The notes: generated by a model not told the origin, from the sequence alone. A stretch of DNA of 64,000 nt from Dichotomicrobium sp964540795 (GCA_964540795.1 CAZINX010000007.1:65618-129617); one strand, 5' to 3'; counted from the stretch's first letter, positions 17,151 through 26,377 are shown. Numbers and translations are program-made.

Positions 17151-17750
17151 ATGAGGACTGTCTTGGGACTTGGCGCAAATGTCGAGAGTGTGTGGGGCGC
17201 GCCAGCTCAATCGATTCGTCATGCCATCCGTTTATTTGGGGTGAACGGAATTCGCGTTGAAGCCCAATCACCTATTTATGAAAGCGCGCCGCTTGGCACT
17301 CGACGCCAGGCGGATTTCGTCAATGCGGTCGTGGTCGCTGATACAGCCTTTCCGCCGGAAGCCTTGCTGCGCGTGCTGAAGAGACTGGAGCGCGGGGCCG
17401 GCCGGAGGGACAAAAGTCGTTGGGGCCCCAGACCGTTGGACATTGACATTCTGGACTATGCCGGCCGCGTGATCAACTGGTCCGAAGCCCATTTTCGGAC
17501 GTTGCGTCACGAAGCGAGGGCGCAGACGCGGATTCACCTGTCTCCCGCGGAACGCACGCGCAACCGGCCTGCGTTGATGACGCCTCATCCCCAGCTCCAT
17601 CTGCGGCCGTTCGTACTGCATCCTTTGATGGATGTCTGGCCGCGCTGGCATCACCCCGTCACGGGCGAAACCGTCGCTCAACTGCTCGGTGGGCTGCCGC
17701 GCGAGTCTGGCGAGGGCCATATTCAACGTATACTTGCGCAGGCGCCTTGA
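17151..17750 (+). CDS. folK: 2-amino-4-hydroxy-6-hydroxymethyldihydropteridine pyrophosphokinase
   Basis: HPPK of folate synthesis: transfers pyrophosphate from ATP to 6-hydroxymethyl-dihydropterin. The 199 residues contain GLGANVESVWG at the start, SPIYESAP, the motif RWGPRPLDIDILDY with the metal-binding Asp pair, and LHLRPFVLHPLMDVWP. The longer middle segment (VINWSEAHFR to RPALMTPHP) is a variable loop seen in alphaproteobacterial members but is unusually Arg/His-rich. folP and folB are not nearby. It begins the folK-rpoZ-rsh block. Confidence 0.92.
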   Translation: MRTVLGLGANVESVWGAPAQSIRHAIRLFGVNGIRVEAQSPIYESAPLGTRRQADFVNAVVVADTAFPPEALLRVLKRLERGAGRRDKSRWGPRPLDIDILDYAGRVINWSEAHFRTLRHEARAQTRIHLSPAERTRNRPALMTPHPQLHLRPFVLHPLMDVWPRWHHPVTGETVAQLLGGLPRESGEGHIQRILAQAP

Positions 17751-17871
17751 CTTGCAGCCGCTGAATGCGTTTGTAGTGGATAGTAGAAGATCCGATCCGC
17801 GCAGGCCGCGCCACTTGTAACGCGATCGGTTTCATTTTACCCTCACGTGCTCACGAAGGAGAATCCGACGC

Positions 17872-18282
17872 ATGGCCCGCGTTACCGTAGAAGACTGCAT
17901 TGACAAGGTTCCCAACCGTTTCGAGCTGATCCTTCTGGCCGCGCACCGGGCGCGGGCGGTCTCGGCGGGCGCGCCAATCACGGTGGAGCGGGACAACGAC
18001 AAGAACCCCGTTGTGGCTCTGCGCGAAATTGCCGAGCAGACGCTTTCGCCGGCCGATCTGAAGGAAGACCTGATCCACTCCATGCAGCGTTACGTCGAAG
18101 TGGACGAGCCGGAAGGCGAAACCGGCGTGACAATCGGCGGCGAGGAGACGACAACCCCGGCGCTCACCCGCGATGACATGGCGAACGACACGGACATCGA
18201 CCCGCTCTCCGAGGAGGAGTTGCTGCGCGGTCTCGAAGGCGGAACCATTGGCGGCGGCGCGCCGGGCGGACGGTCTCGCTGA
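17872..18282 (+). CDS. rpoZ: RNA polymerase omega subunit
   Basis: Small subunit that helps assemble RNA polymerase by clamping beta-prime and forms part of a ppGpp site. The 136 residues begin MARVTVEDCIDKVPNRFEL, then LILLAAHRARAVSAG and KNPVVALREIAE, the omega core. The C-terminal 70 residues form an acidic then Gly-rich tail typical of alphaproteobacteria. AAGGAG precedes the ATG. It lies immediately upstream of the ppGpp synthetase gene, but a terminator separates the two. Confidence 0.95.
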   Translation: MARVTVEDCIDKVPNRFELILLAAHRARAVSAGAPITVERDNDKNPVVALREIAEQTLSPADLKEDLIHSMQRYVEVDEPEGETGVTIGGEETTTPALTRDDMANDTDIDPLSEEELLRGLEGGTIGGGAPGGRSR

Positions 18283-18315
18283 CCCCGCTGCTGCGATCAA
18301 GGCGGATCAGGCAAC

Positions 18316-18347
18316 GGCGCGCGGGCGAACAGCTTGCGCGCCTTTTT
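18316..18347 (+). terminator. Terminator between rpoZ and rsh
   Basis: The arms ggcgcgc (18316-18322) and gcgcgcc (18336-18342) make a perfect 7-bp stem, followed by five T residues. It lies 34 bases after the rpoZ stop and 45 before rsh, so rsh probably also has its own promoter or relies on read-through. Confidence 0.8.
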
Positions 18348-18391
18348 CGTGGCGAACCGGCGGGGCTGCGCAAAATCTGAGGGCATGAACG

Positions 18392-20617
18392 ATGCGGCAA
18401 TATGAGCTTGTCGAGCGCGTGATGCGGTATGACCCGAACGCGGACGAGACGATGCTCAACCGCGCCTACATCTACGCCATGCGCGCGCATGGGAACCAGC
18501 GCCGCGCCTCCGGCGATCCGTATATCTCCCATCCGCTGGAAGTCGCGGCCGTGCTCGCCGACCTCAAGCTGGACGACGCGACCATCGCCGCCGCGCTGCT
18601 GCATGACACCATCGAAGACACGCAGGCTACCAAGGACGAGATACAAGACCTGTTCGGCAAGGAGATCGCCGACCTCGTCGACGGCCTGACCAAGCTGCGC
18701 AAGCTGGACCTGGCCAGCAAGCGTGTCGAACAGGCCGAGAATTTCCGCAAGCTGCTTCTCGCCATCTCCAGCGACATCCGCGTGCTGCTCATCAAGCTCG
18801 CGGACCGGCTGCACAACATGCGCACGCTGGAGCACGTCAAGCCGCACAAGCGCAAGCAGATCGCGGCGGAGACGATGGAAATCTACGCGCCGCTGGCCGG
18901 GCGCATGGGCATTCAGGAGATCAAGGACGAGCTTTCCGACCTCTCCTTCTATTATCTCAACCAGGACGCCTACAAAACGGTCGTTTCACGGCTTCAAGCT
19001 CTGCGTCAACGCAATGAGGGGCTGATCGAGGATATCCGCTCCGAACTGGAGGAGCGCCTGACCGCCGAAGGCATCCGGGCGGACGTCTACGGCCGCGAAA
19101 AGAAGCCCTATTCCATCTGGCGCAAGATGGAGAACAAGCAGATTTCCCTGGAGCAGCTCTCGGACATCTACGGGTTCCGCGTCCTCACCGAGGAGGTGCC
19201 GGACTGTTACCGCGTGCTCGGCTGCATCCACACGAAATGGCGCGTCGTTCCCGGCCGCTTCAAGGACTACATCTCCACGCCAAAGCAAAACGACTATCAG
19301 TCGATCCACACCACCATCGTCGGGCCGAAACGCCAGCGCGTGGAGTTGCAAATCCGCACCCGGTGGATGCACCATGTTGCGGAATACGGCGTCGCTGCCC
19401 ACTCAATCTACAAGGATGCGCCCGAAAAGCTCAACGGCCACGCCCGCAGGCCGCTGAGCGAGGATAGCGCGCCCTACCAATGGCTGCGCAAGCTGGTGGA
19501 CAACCTGCTGGAAGGCGACAACCCCGAGGAGTTTCTGGAGCACACCAAGCTGGAACTGTTCCAGGACCAGGTCTACTGCTTCACGCCGAAGGGCCGGTTG
19601 ATCGCCCTGCCGCGCGGCGCGAACGCCATCGACTTCGCCTATGCGGTACACACCGACATCGGCAACCGCTGCGTCGGCACGAAGATCAACGGGCGGCACA
19701 TGCCGCTGGTCACGCAGCTCAAGAACGGCGACGAGGTTGAGATCATCACCTCCCAGGCGCAGACCCCGCCGGCGGCGTGGGAGCGGATCGCGGTGACGGG
19801 CAAGGCGCGCTCGGCGATCCGCCGCGCCACGCGCGATTCCGTGCGCAAGCAATATTGCGATCTTGGCCGGCAGATCCTGCGCAACGCCTTCGAGACTGTC
19901 GGCGTCGAATTCGAAGAGGAGGGCCTGGCGAATGGCCTGCACCGGCTGGCCCAGACCTCCACGGCCGATGTGCTGGCCGCCGTCGGCCGCGGCGAGCTGA
20001 CCTCGACAGAGGTGCTCAAGGCTGTACATCCAGGCCGCGAATGGACCGAGACGCCGAAGCGCAAGGCGATCCGTCGCGACGACGAAGGCTGGTTCAACCT
20101 GGGCTGGGTACGCCACGTCAAGTTCCGGCTGCTCGGCGGGCAACAATCTTCGGCGCGCGACCTGGCCGAAGCCATGCCGATCCGCGGGATGCAGGAAGGC
20201 GAGCCCATCCGTTTCGCGCCGGGCGGCGCGGTGCCGGGCGACCGTATCGTCGGCATTCTGGAGGACGACAACAGCATCACGATTTATCCGATCCACTCGT
20301 CGAAGCTGACCGAATACGACGACCAGCTCGACCGCTGGATCGACGTGACCTGGGACATCGATGAAGGCTCGACAGCGCGCTTTCCCGTCGATATCACCGT
20401 GAACGCCATCAACGCGCCCGGCACGCTGGCGCAGATCGCGCAGCTCATCGGTGAATCCGGCAGCAATATCGACCGCATCGAGATGACCAACCGGCAAGTC
20501 GACTACACCAAAATGCAGATCACGCTGGAGGTCTACGACCTGAAGCACCTGAATGACATTCTCTCCGGCCTGCGCGGGTTGAAGGTCGTCAGCAATGCCG
20601 AGCGGGCGCCCTCCTGA
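18392..20617 (+). CDS. rsh: Bifunctional (p)ppGpp synthetase/hydrolase
   Basis: Rel/SpoT homolog controlling the stringent response. The 741 residues hold the full set of domains: HD hydrolase with ISHPLEVAAVL and LLHDTIEDT (about 45-75); synthetase with GREKKPYSIWRKM, LSDIYGFRVL and RFKDYISTPKQNDYQSIHT (about 230-310); TGS with VYCFTPKGRLIALPRGANAIDFAYAVH (from about 390); and a C-terminal ACT domain with NAPGTLAQIAQLIGE-like sequence near 670. RFKD is the RXKD form of bifunctional enzymes rather than the ExDD of RelA. Alphaproteobacteria usually carry a single such gene in this place. Confidence 0.96.
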   Translation: MRQYELVERVMRYDPNADETMLNRAYIYAMRAHGNQRRASGDPYISHPLEVAAVLADLKLDDATIAAALLHDTIEDTQATKDEIQDLFGKEIADLVDGLTKLRKLDLASKRVEQAENFRKLLLAISSDIRVLLIKLADRLHNMRTLEHVKPHKRKQIAAETMEIYAPLAGRMGIQEIKDELSDLSFYYLNQDAYKTVVSRLQALRQRNEGLIEDIRSELEERLTAEGIRADVYGREKKPYSIWRKMENKQISLEQLSDIYGFRVLTEEVPDCYRVLGCIHTKWRVVPGRFKDYISTPKQNDYQSIHTTIVGPKRQRVELQIRTRWMHHVAEYGVAAHSIYKDAPEKLNGHARRPLSEDSAPYQWLRKLVDNLLEGDNPEEFLEHTKLELFQDQVYCFTPKGRLIALPRGANAIDFAYAVHTDIGNRCVGTKINGRHMPLVTQLKNGDEVEIITSQAQTPPAAWERIAVTGKARSAIRRATRDSVRKQYCDLGRQILRNAFETVGVEFEEEGLANGLHRLAQTSTADVLAAVGRGELTSTEVLKAVHPGREWTETPKRKAIRRDDEGWFNLGWVRHVKFRLLGGQQSSARDLAEAMPIRGMQEGEPIRFAPGGAVPGDRIVGILEDDNSITIYPIHSSKLTEYDDQLDRWIDVTWDIDEGSTARFPVDITVNAINAPGTLAQIAQLIGESGSNIDRIEMTNRQVDYTKMQITLEVYDLKHLNDILSGLRGLKVVSNAERAPS

Positions 20618-20630
20618 GCGGGAGCGGAAC

Positions 20631-21218
20631 ATGACCGAAGACGAAGTTCTCGCGATGCTGAAGGACGCCGGCGCGCTGCGCACCGGCCATTTCATCCTCA
20701 CCTCTGGGCTGCACAGCGACACCTACGTTCAGTGCGCGCAGGTTCTCCAGTATCCGTGGCAGGCCGAAAAACTCTGCGCGGCGCTGGCTGCGAAGGTGCG
20801 CGCGCTCGGCGCGGCGATCGACATGGTTGTCTCACCGGCCATGGGCGGCGTCATCGTCGGCTATGAGATGGGCCGGCAACTCGGCGTTCCGGCCGTTTTC
20901 TTCGAGCGCGTGAATGGCGCGTTTACCCTGCGCCGCGATTTCAGCATTCCGGCGGGCGCGGCCTGCCTCATGGTCGAGGATGTCGTCACGACAGGTCTGT
21001 CCTCGCGGGAGTGCATATCTGTCGCGCGCCGGGCGGGCGGGGAGGTGACGGCCGCCGCCTGCCTTGTCGACCGCTCAGGCGGCCGGGCAGAGCTGGGCGT
21101 GCCGCTCGTATCGCTGATCGCACTGGACGCGCCTGCCTATGACCCCGACAACCTGCCGCCCCATTTGCGGGATACCCCTGCCGTCAAGCCGGGGAGCCGG
21201 ACGCTCGGTGCGGCGTAG
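20631..21218 (+). CDS. pyrE: Orotate phosphoribosyltransferase
   Basis: Pyrimidine-synthesis enzyme joining orotate and PRPP to give OMP. The ATG at 20631, after GGGAGCGGAAC, yields 195 residues. The PRPP-binding loop is in LMVEDVVTTGLSSRE, and the N-terminal TSGLHSDTYVQCAQVLQYP and FFERVNGAFTLRRDF segments match the alphaproteobacterial PyrE subgroup found next to rsh. The gap to the rsh stop is only 13 bases, so the two are probably one operon. Confidence 0.92.
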   Translation: MTEDEVLAMLKDAGALRTGHFILTSGLHSDTYVQCAQVLQYPWQAEKLCAALAAKVRALGAAIDMVVSPAMGGVIVGYEMGRQLGVPAVFFERVNGAFTLRRDFSIPAGAACLMVEDVVTTGLSSRECISVARRAGGEVTAAACLVDRSGGRAELGVPLVSLIALDAPAYDPDNLPPHLRDTPAVKPGSRTLGAA

Positions 21219-21444
21219 CTGCAACAGCCGCCACGCGATGTTTACCGCAGACAAAGCCCGGCATTTCGCGTGCAAGCATATTGCAGTACAACTTTAGATG
21301 AGGGCTGGCGACGGGATGCGACGTAGTTGTGATGCAACTGACACAGTTGTCACGATGGTATGCTTGCCTATATCCGCTTTCGAAACCATTCTCGTACCGG
21401 CCACCATAGCGAGCGAGGCCGGCTGACGCGGAGTTCGGATTCCC

Positions 21445-22080
21445 ATGCTTTTTCGTCGCCGTGAGCGTGCGCCCCTTATCGAAACGCTGCGCGTCGCGGT
21501 CTGGCCGCGGCGCTCTTTCGCGCGATCGGTCAAATACGTTTTCTATCGCCTGTGGCGCCTGTCAGGATCCCCGCACGCCATCGCGGTCGGATGCGCGGCG
21601 GGCGTGTTCATAGGCTTCACCCCGCTTTACGGCTTCCAGATCGTCGCTGCGGTGCTCCTGGCCTGGATTCTCGGCGGCAGCATCGTCGCCGCGGGGCTCG
21701 GAACCTTCGTGGCGAACCCGATAAGCTTTCCGGTCATCTGGTATTCCACCTACAAGCTCGGTTGCGCGATGCTGACGGGCAATGCGCTCGGCTCCTGCGG
21801 CGCGTTGCCAGAGGGGCTTGCGGGCTGGGGCAGCGCGATCTTTGAGCGGCTCGCGGATTTCTCGATGGAGGCGGCTCTGCTCGTGTTCGAGGGGGTGTGG
21901 CCGGTCATCAAACCGATGGCGCTCGGTTCATTGCCGATCGGTGCGGCAGCGGCCGGAATTTCCTATATTCTGGTGCGTCAGATGGTGGAACTGCGCCAGC
22001 GGCGGCGGCGCGAGCGCATCGGCGTCATTGGGAATGGCGCGTTGGGGCTGCAGGCAGGTCCCGGCACGCAGAGCATTTAG
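21445..22080 (+). CDS. DUF2062 membrane protein
   Basis: Integral membrane protein of 211 residues with the DUF2062 domain; function unknown. Basic N terminus (LFRRRERAP), then the family core SPHAIAVGCAAGVFIGFTPLYGFQIV, GGSIVAAGLGTFVANPISFPVIWY and a last helix near 165-185, giving about four membrane segments, with an Arg-rich cytoplasmic end. It lies five bases before pdxJ and belongs to the pyrE-pdxJ-acpS block. Some members neighbour glycosyltransferases, but nothing here adds to that. Confidence 0.85.
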   Translation: MLFRRRERAPLIETLRVAVWPRRSFARSVKYVFYRLWRLSGSPHAIAVGCAAGVFIGFTPLYGFQIVAAVLLAWILGGSIVAAGLGTFVANPISFPVIWYSTYKLGCAMLTGNALGSCGALPEGLAGWGSAIFERLADFSMEAALLVFEGVWPVIKPMALGSLPIGAAAAGISYILVRQMVELRQRRRRERIGVIGNGALGLQAGPGTQSI

Positions 22081-22085
22081 AGCGC

Positions 22086-22859
22086 ATGAGCACTCTCAGC
22101 CACATACGTCTTGGCGTCAACATCGACCACGTCGCCACCATCCGCAACGCGCGTGGCGGCTTTCACCCGGACCCTTTGCGCGCGGCGCGGCTTGCGGCGG
22201 AAGCCGGAGCAGACGGCATCACGGCGCATCTGCGCGAGGATCGCAGGCACATCTGCGATGATGACATCGCGCGGCTGAAGGCAGAGATCGACCTGCCGCT
22301 CAACCTCGAAATGGCCGCGACGGACGAGATGCGCGACATCGCGCTGCGCCATCGGCCCCATGCCTGCTGCCTCGTGCCGGAGCGGCGGGCGGAACTCACC
22401 ACCGAGGGCGGGCTGGATGTCGCCGGCCACAGCAGCGCGCTGCAGCCGGTCGTCGACGCGCTGCGCGACGCAGGCATCCGGGTGTCGCTCTTCATCGATG
22501 CGGACCCGCACCAGATCGACTCCGCCTGCGCGCTTGGCGCGCCGGTGGTGGAACTGCACACCGGCGCTTACTGCGAAGCGGCGATCAAGGGCGACCGCCA
22601 CGGCCGCGACGCTGAACTGGAGCGCCTGCGCGAAGGCGCGCGGACTGCGGCGTCCGCGGGGCTGGAGGTCCATGCCGGCCATGGGCTGACTTTCGACACG
22701 GTCGCGCCGATCGCCGAAATGCCCGAGATCGTCGAACTGAACATCGGCCACTTCCTCATCGGCGAGGCGATTTTCTCTGGCCTCGACTCGGCCATCCGGC
22801 GGATGCGCGCCCTCATGCAAAAGGCCCGCGCCGGGGCGACCGGCAACCTCGGCGCCTGA
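22086..22859 (+). CDS. pdxJ: Pyridoxine 5'-phosphate synthase
   Basis: Condenses 3-amino-1-hydroxyacetone phosphate with deoxyxylulose 5-phosphate in vitamin B6 synthesis. The 257 residues form a TIM barrel with LGVNIDHVATIRNARGG at the start, DGITAHLREDRRHICDDD, LNLEMAAT, CCLVPERR, VSLFIDADPHQ, LHTGAYC, HAGHGLT and LNIGHFLIGEA, all family landmarks. The ATG at 22086 is five bases after the DUF2062 stop, suggesting translational coupling; no strong ribosome site is visible. Confidence 0.96.
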   Translation: MSTLSHIRLGVNIDHVATIRNARGGFHPDPLRAARLAAEAGADGITAHLREDRRHICDDDIARLKAEIDLPLNLEMAATDEMRDIALRHRPHACCLVPERRAELTTEGGLDVAGHSSALQPVVDALRDAGIRVSLFIDADPHQIDSACALGAPVVELHTGAYCEAAIKGDRHGRDAELERLREGARTAASAGLEVHAGHGLTFDTVAPIAEMPEIVELNIGHFLIGEAIFSGLDSAIRRMRALMQKARAGATGNLGA

Positions 22860-22865
22860 GCCGCC

Positions 22866-23282
22866 ATGATCCTGGGCCTTGGCAACGACATCATCGACAT
22901 CCGGCGTATCGAAGCCACGATAGAACGTTACGGCGAACGGTTCCTGAACCGCGTCTTTACCGACATCGAGCGGCAGAAATCCGATCGCCGGCGCTTGCGC
23001 GCGGAGTCCTACGCCAAGCGCTTCGCGGCAAAGGAAGCCTGCGCCAAGGCGCTTGGCACCGGCTTGCGCAACGGCGTTTTCTGGCGCGACATGGGCGTGG
23101 TGAACCTGCCGTCCGGCCGCCCGACGATGAAGCTGACCGGCGGCGCGGCGCGTCAGCTCGAAAGTCTCGTGCCCCAAGGCCTCGAGCCGCGCATCGACCT
23201 CACCATCACCGACGACTACCCGCAGGCCCAGGCGGTGGTAATCATTTCCGCATTCCCGATCCGGCACACGTCAAAATCGTAA
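22866..23282 (+). CDS. acpS: Holo-[acyl-carrier-protein] synthase
   Basis: Transfers 4'-phosphopantetheine from CoA to ACP. The 138-residue protein has GLGNDIIDIRRIE with the magnesium-binding Asp near residue 8, and YAKRFAAKEACAKALGTG with the catalytic Glu and Lys. It follows pdxJ by six bases, the common alphaproteobacterial order. lepB, rnc and era, which often follow acpS in this order, are not present here; a cold-shock gene comes next instead. Confidence 0.95.
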   Translation: MILGLGNDIIDIRRIEATIERYGERFLNRVFTDIERQKSDRRRLRAESYAKRFAAKEACAKALGTGLRNGVFWRDMGVVNLPSGRPTMKLTGGAARQLESLVPQGLEPRIDLTITDDYPQAQAVVIISAFPIRHTSKS

Positions 23283-23577
23283 TGGCTGCGCTTTACCGCC
23301 CGAGCGCAAGAAAAGCCGGCAGAGGATCGCCGCAACACCGGGCTGGCGGCAGATGAGCAGCGCGATTGCACCCGATTGTGCTTGTCGCAACCCCGGAAAT
23401 CCTGCATATTACGCGCATCGGGCGGCATTCTCGACCCGGTGGATGAACTGAGCCTAACCCCGCTCGCGTCTGCGGGGCGCTGTCAAGTCTCTCCCCGATT
23501 CCAGACGTGCCGGCCATGTGATTTTGACGTGGCGCGCGCCGCGTCGGAGAAGTGTCGTGGGGATCAGGAGAGACGTC
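23283..23577 (+). other. acpS-csp intergenic region (295 bp)
   Basis: No gene was found. The length fits the long structured leader usual for cold-shock mRNAs. No clear -35/-10 pair or terminator could be named. The GATCAGGAGAGACGTC just before the ATG supplies the ribosome site. Confidence 0.4.
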
Positions 23578-23793
23578 ATGCAGCAAACCGGCACGGTCAA
23601 GTTTTTCAACCAGAGCAAGGGCTACGGCTTTATCACGCCTGACGAGGGCGGCAAGGATGTGTTCGTCCACATTTCCGCCGTGGAGCGGTCGGGCCTGCCC
23701 GCGCTTGACGAAGGGATGCGCGTCAGCTTCGAGACCGAACCGGACCCGCGCGGCAAGGGGCCGAAGGCTGTCAATCTCAGCATGTCGGCTTGA
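23578..23793 (+). CDS. Cold-shock domain protein
   Basis: Single-stranded nucleic-acid-binding protein of 71 residues with one cold-shock domain. RNP1 (KGYGFITP) and RNP2 (VFVHIS) are intact after the typical opening GTVKFFNQS. The ATG with AGGAGAG upstream is the natural start. As in other CspA-type genes the upstream leader is long. It converges on thiD, with 23 bases between the stops. Confidence 0.95.
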   Translation: MQQTGTVKFFNQSKGYGFITPDEGGKDVFVHISAVERSGLPALDEGMRVSFETEPDPRGKGPKAVNLSMSA

Positions 23794-23816
23794 GCGGGGG
23801 ATACCCGGCGGCCGCG

Positions 23817-24638
23817 TCAGCTTTCGCCGGCCGCCGCGCCCCACAGCGCGTAGAAGTGATTGAGCGGGCCAGCGCCCCGGCCGACGTTAAGCTTGTCAGC
23901 CTCGAGCAAGGCGCTGGTCAAATACATTTTTGCTTCCTGGACAGCTTCATGCAGCGTGAAACCGCGCGCCAGCAGCGCGGCGATCGCCGATGACAACGTG
24001 CAGCCCGTGCCGTGGACGTTCTTCGTCGGCACGCGCAGCGCGGTGAAGCGCGCGAACTCTCCCTCGGCGAACAGGATGTCGAGCGCCTCGTCGCCCGTGC
24101 CGTGGCCGCCCTTTATAAGCACCGCCTTCGGACCAAGCCCCGCGAGCGCCTCGGCCTGATCCCGCATCGCAGCCTCGTCCTCGGCCCGCCCGCTGCCCAG
24201 CAGCCGCGCGGCTTCCGGCAGGTTCGGGGTCAGCACATCCGCCAGCGGCAGCAGCCGCGATTTCAGCACCGCCTCGGCCCCTGCTTCCAGCAGCGGATCG
24301 CCGCTCGCCGCGACCATCACCGGGTCGAGCACGATCGGTGCCCCGGATGCCTGCTCCAGCGCTGACGCCACCGCCTCGATCGCCTCGGCATTGCCGATCA
24401 TCCCGATCTTCACCGCCGCGATCTGCAAGTCTTCGAAAACGGCGGCGATCTGCGCCGTGATGATTTCCGGCGGCAGTTGATGCACCGCGCGCACGCCCTG
24501 GGTGTTCTGCGCCGTTATCGCCGTGATCGCCGATGCGCCATAGGTCCGCAGCGCGGCGAAAGTCTTGAGGTCCGCCTGAATACCAGCGCCGCCCCCGGAA
24601 TCCGAGCCGGCGATGGTCAACACGTTGGGTATGCTCAT
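23817..24638 (-). CDS. thiD: Hydroxymethylpyrimidine/phosphomethylpyrimidine kinase
   Basis: Phosphorylates HMP and HMP-P in thiamine synthesis. The 273 residues form a ribokinase-fold enzyme: LTIAGSDSGGGAGIQADLKTF at the N terminus, TAITAQNTQGV, VLDPVMVAASGDPLL and the anion-hole motif HGTGCTLSSAIAALLARG, whose Asp/Cys position carries Cys as is normal for ThiD. Other thi genes are not adjacent. No TPP riboswitch fits in the 25-base gap to soxA, so it may be co-transcribed with soxA. Confidence 0.93.
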   Translation of the reverse strand: MSIPNVLTIAGSDSGGGAGIQADLKTFAALRTYGASAITAITAQNTQGVRAVHQLPPEIITAQIAAVFEDLQIAAVKIGMIGNAEAIEAVASALEQASGAPIVLDPVMVAASGDPLLEAGAEAVLKSRLLPLADVLTPNLPEAARLLGSGRAEDEAAMRDQAEALAGLGPKAVLIKGGHGTGDEALDILFAEGEFARFTALRVPTKNVHGTGCTLSSAIAALLARGFTLHEAVQEAKMYLTSALLEADKLNVGRGAGPLNHFYALWGAAAGES

Positions 24639-24663
24639 GGTCGGTCCCGTTTTTTAATGTCCC

Positions 24664-25539
24664 TCACCAGTTGCGCACCGCCGGCGTCTCGACCGGCAAA
24701 CCGATTCCGCGCCACGCCAGATACAGCTCCAGATTGACATATGGATCAGCGCCAAGCGGCAGCGGCTCAGCCCCCACCCGCTTGTTGCAGCGCTGGAACT
24801 GCCGATGCAGAGGTTCGACGCGCTCCGTGGCGATCTTGTAGGCCGGGAAACCGTTGCTGTGGCCCTGGCTCAGCGTGGCGGCATCCAGCTTCTTGCCGGC
24901 GTCGCGCTCGTGACAGGCGGCGCAGGACAGGCCCGTTTCGCCGCGCGGCGCATAGTAATAGTCGCGGCCTGCCTCGAAGAAAGGCTCGGCCTGGCCGTCC
25001 GTCTTCACGCGCACCGGCGTCCCGCGCGACTGCGCCCGAACATAGGTGGTCATGGCGATCATCGCGTCCGAGCCGAGTGGCCAGGGCTTTGCCTTCATGT
25101 TCAGCGTCCGGCAAAGATTGATCCGCCCGGATAACGTGATCGGCTTGCCTTCGGGCGGCGAAAATCTCGGATAGCGCGCGCCGACGCCTTGCATCGCCTT
25201 TTCCGCGACATTGTGGCAGTCCGCGCAGGACTTTTCCGCCGCGCCCGCCGGCTGCACCCACAGCTGGCGGCCATAATCCCGCCACAGGGTGCCCGGGTTC
25301 TTGATATCCTCGTTCTGGATCTCGCGGACATATTCGGGCTGGAAGCGATAGCCGGAAAAGAGTTCGGACAGCGGATGCCCCTCGGGCGGCGCGACCGGCT
25401 CGGCCAGCTTCGGCTCCTCCGCCAGCGCGCCCAGCGGGAGGACAACGGCCAGCAACAGCGCGGCAGCGAGGCGGCACACGCCCCTCGCAACGCTCCAATA
25501 CCGCGCCATCGCGCGCAGGTCTGTGGCCCGGTTGCTCAT
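24664..25539 (-). CDS. soxA: Diheme cytochrome c SoxA-like protein
   Basis: Secreted c-type cytochrome resembling SoxA, the catalytic half of the SoxAX thiosulfate-binding complex. The 291-residue precursor has a signal peptide ending near AEEP. Two heme motifs are CADCH (105-109) and CAACH (206-210); Cys143 in INLCRTLN and Cys251 in QRCNKRVGAEPL match the family's extra cysteines, the last being the active-site heme ligand that carries the sulfane. Other SoxA marks are EDIKNPGTLW and LPVETPAVR. An ATG at 25509 is an alternative start. No soxX, soxYZ, soxB or soxCD lies in the window. Confidence 0.85.
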   Translation of the reverse strand: MSNRATDLRAMARYWSVARGVCRLAAALLLAVVLPLGALAEEPKLAEPVAPPEGHPLSELFSGYRFQPEYVREIQNEDIKNPGTLWRDYGRQLWVQPAGAAEKSCADCHNVAEKAMQGVGARYPRFSPPEGKPITLSGRINLCRTLNMKAKPWPLGSDAMIAMTTYVRAQSRGTPVRVKTDGQAEPFFEAGRDYYYAPRGETGLSCAACHERDAGKKLDAATLSQGHSNGFPAYKIATERVEPLHRQFQRCNKRVGAEPLPLGADPYVNLELYLAWRGIGLPVETPAVRNW

Positions 25540-25625
25540 CGACACCAGAATGCACGATTTCCGCGCGGTGAGAAACAGATTGGCCCGCCGCACGGGCGGG
25601 GACGCTTCTGGACAAGCGGGGCCGC

Positions 25626-26360
25626 TCAATCGCGCTCGCTCCGCAGCAGCGCGTCTGTGGCAGTGCCGCCGCGCAGGGCGTCGATCGCCGACTGCGCTTC
25701 TGTCAGCGAGTCGATGAGCACGTCCGCGCCCAACTCGTCCGGGGCCTCCTTCCCATAGCCCGAGCGCAGCACGATCACCGGCACACCGAGCGCGGACGCC
25801 GCGCCGACATCCGCAGCGCTGTCGCCGATCATCAGCGCGTCGAAAGCCGGCACCGCCAGAAGGTCGAGCGCCGCGCGCAGCATCGCCGGGTCGGGCTTGC
25901 GCGGCAGATCGGGCGTTGTGCCGACCACCGCGCCGAAATGCAATGCGACGCCAAGCTCCGCCAGCACCAGATCGGTGATCGCTTGCGGCTTGTTGGTGCA
26001 AATCGCCATCTTGACGCCGCGCGCAGCCAAGTCTGCGAGAAGCTCCGCGCCGCCGTCGTAAAGCCGCGTGCGCGCCGCTGGCTGGGCCGAATAGCGCGCG
26101 ACAAGCTCGCGCACGAACGGTTCGATGTCATCCGCATCGACGCCATGCGCCGACAAGCCCCGGCGCACCAGTTCCGGCACGCCGGCGCCGACCATCTGCT
26201 TGATATGATCTTCCGGCAAGGCGGGCAGACCGCGCGTCGCGAGCGTGGCGTTCAGCGCGTCGGCAATGTCGCCGATGCTGTCGATCAGCGTACCGTCGAG
26301 GTCGAAGACCACGGCGCGGGGCCAATGCGGGCCACGATCCGGCGCATAGCAAACGTTCAT
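25626..26360 (-). CDS. gph: Phosphoglycolate phosphatase (HAD family)
   Basis: Probably dephosphorylates 2-phosphoglycolate, the by-product of DNA repair or RuBisCO oxygenation. The 244 residues contain the nucleophile motif VVFDLDGTLIDS, CTNKPQ (motif II), the lysine in RKPDPAML (motif III) and MIGDSAADVGAA (motif IV), with a helical cap between. It lies 17 bases after the fba stop on the same strand, so it is linked to central carbon genes, as cbbZ/gph often is. No RuBisCO gene is in the window. Confidence 0.85.
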   Translation of the reverse strand: MNVCYAPDRGPHWPRAVVFDLDGTLIDSIGDIADALNATLATRGLPALPEDHIKQMVGAGVPELVRRGLSAHGVDADDIEPFVRELVARYSAQPAARTRLYDGGAELLADLAARGVKMAICTNKPQAITDLVLAELGVALHFGAVVGTTPDLPRKPDPAMLRAALDLLAVPAFDALMIGDSAADVGAASALGVPVIVLRSGYGKEAPDELGADVLIDSLTEAQSAIDALRGGTATDALLRSERD

Positions 26361-26377
26361 GGCCCGACTCTGATGCT

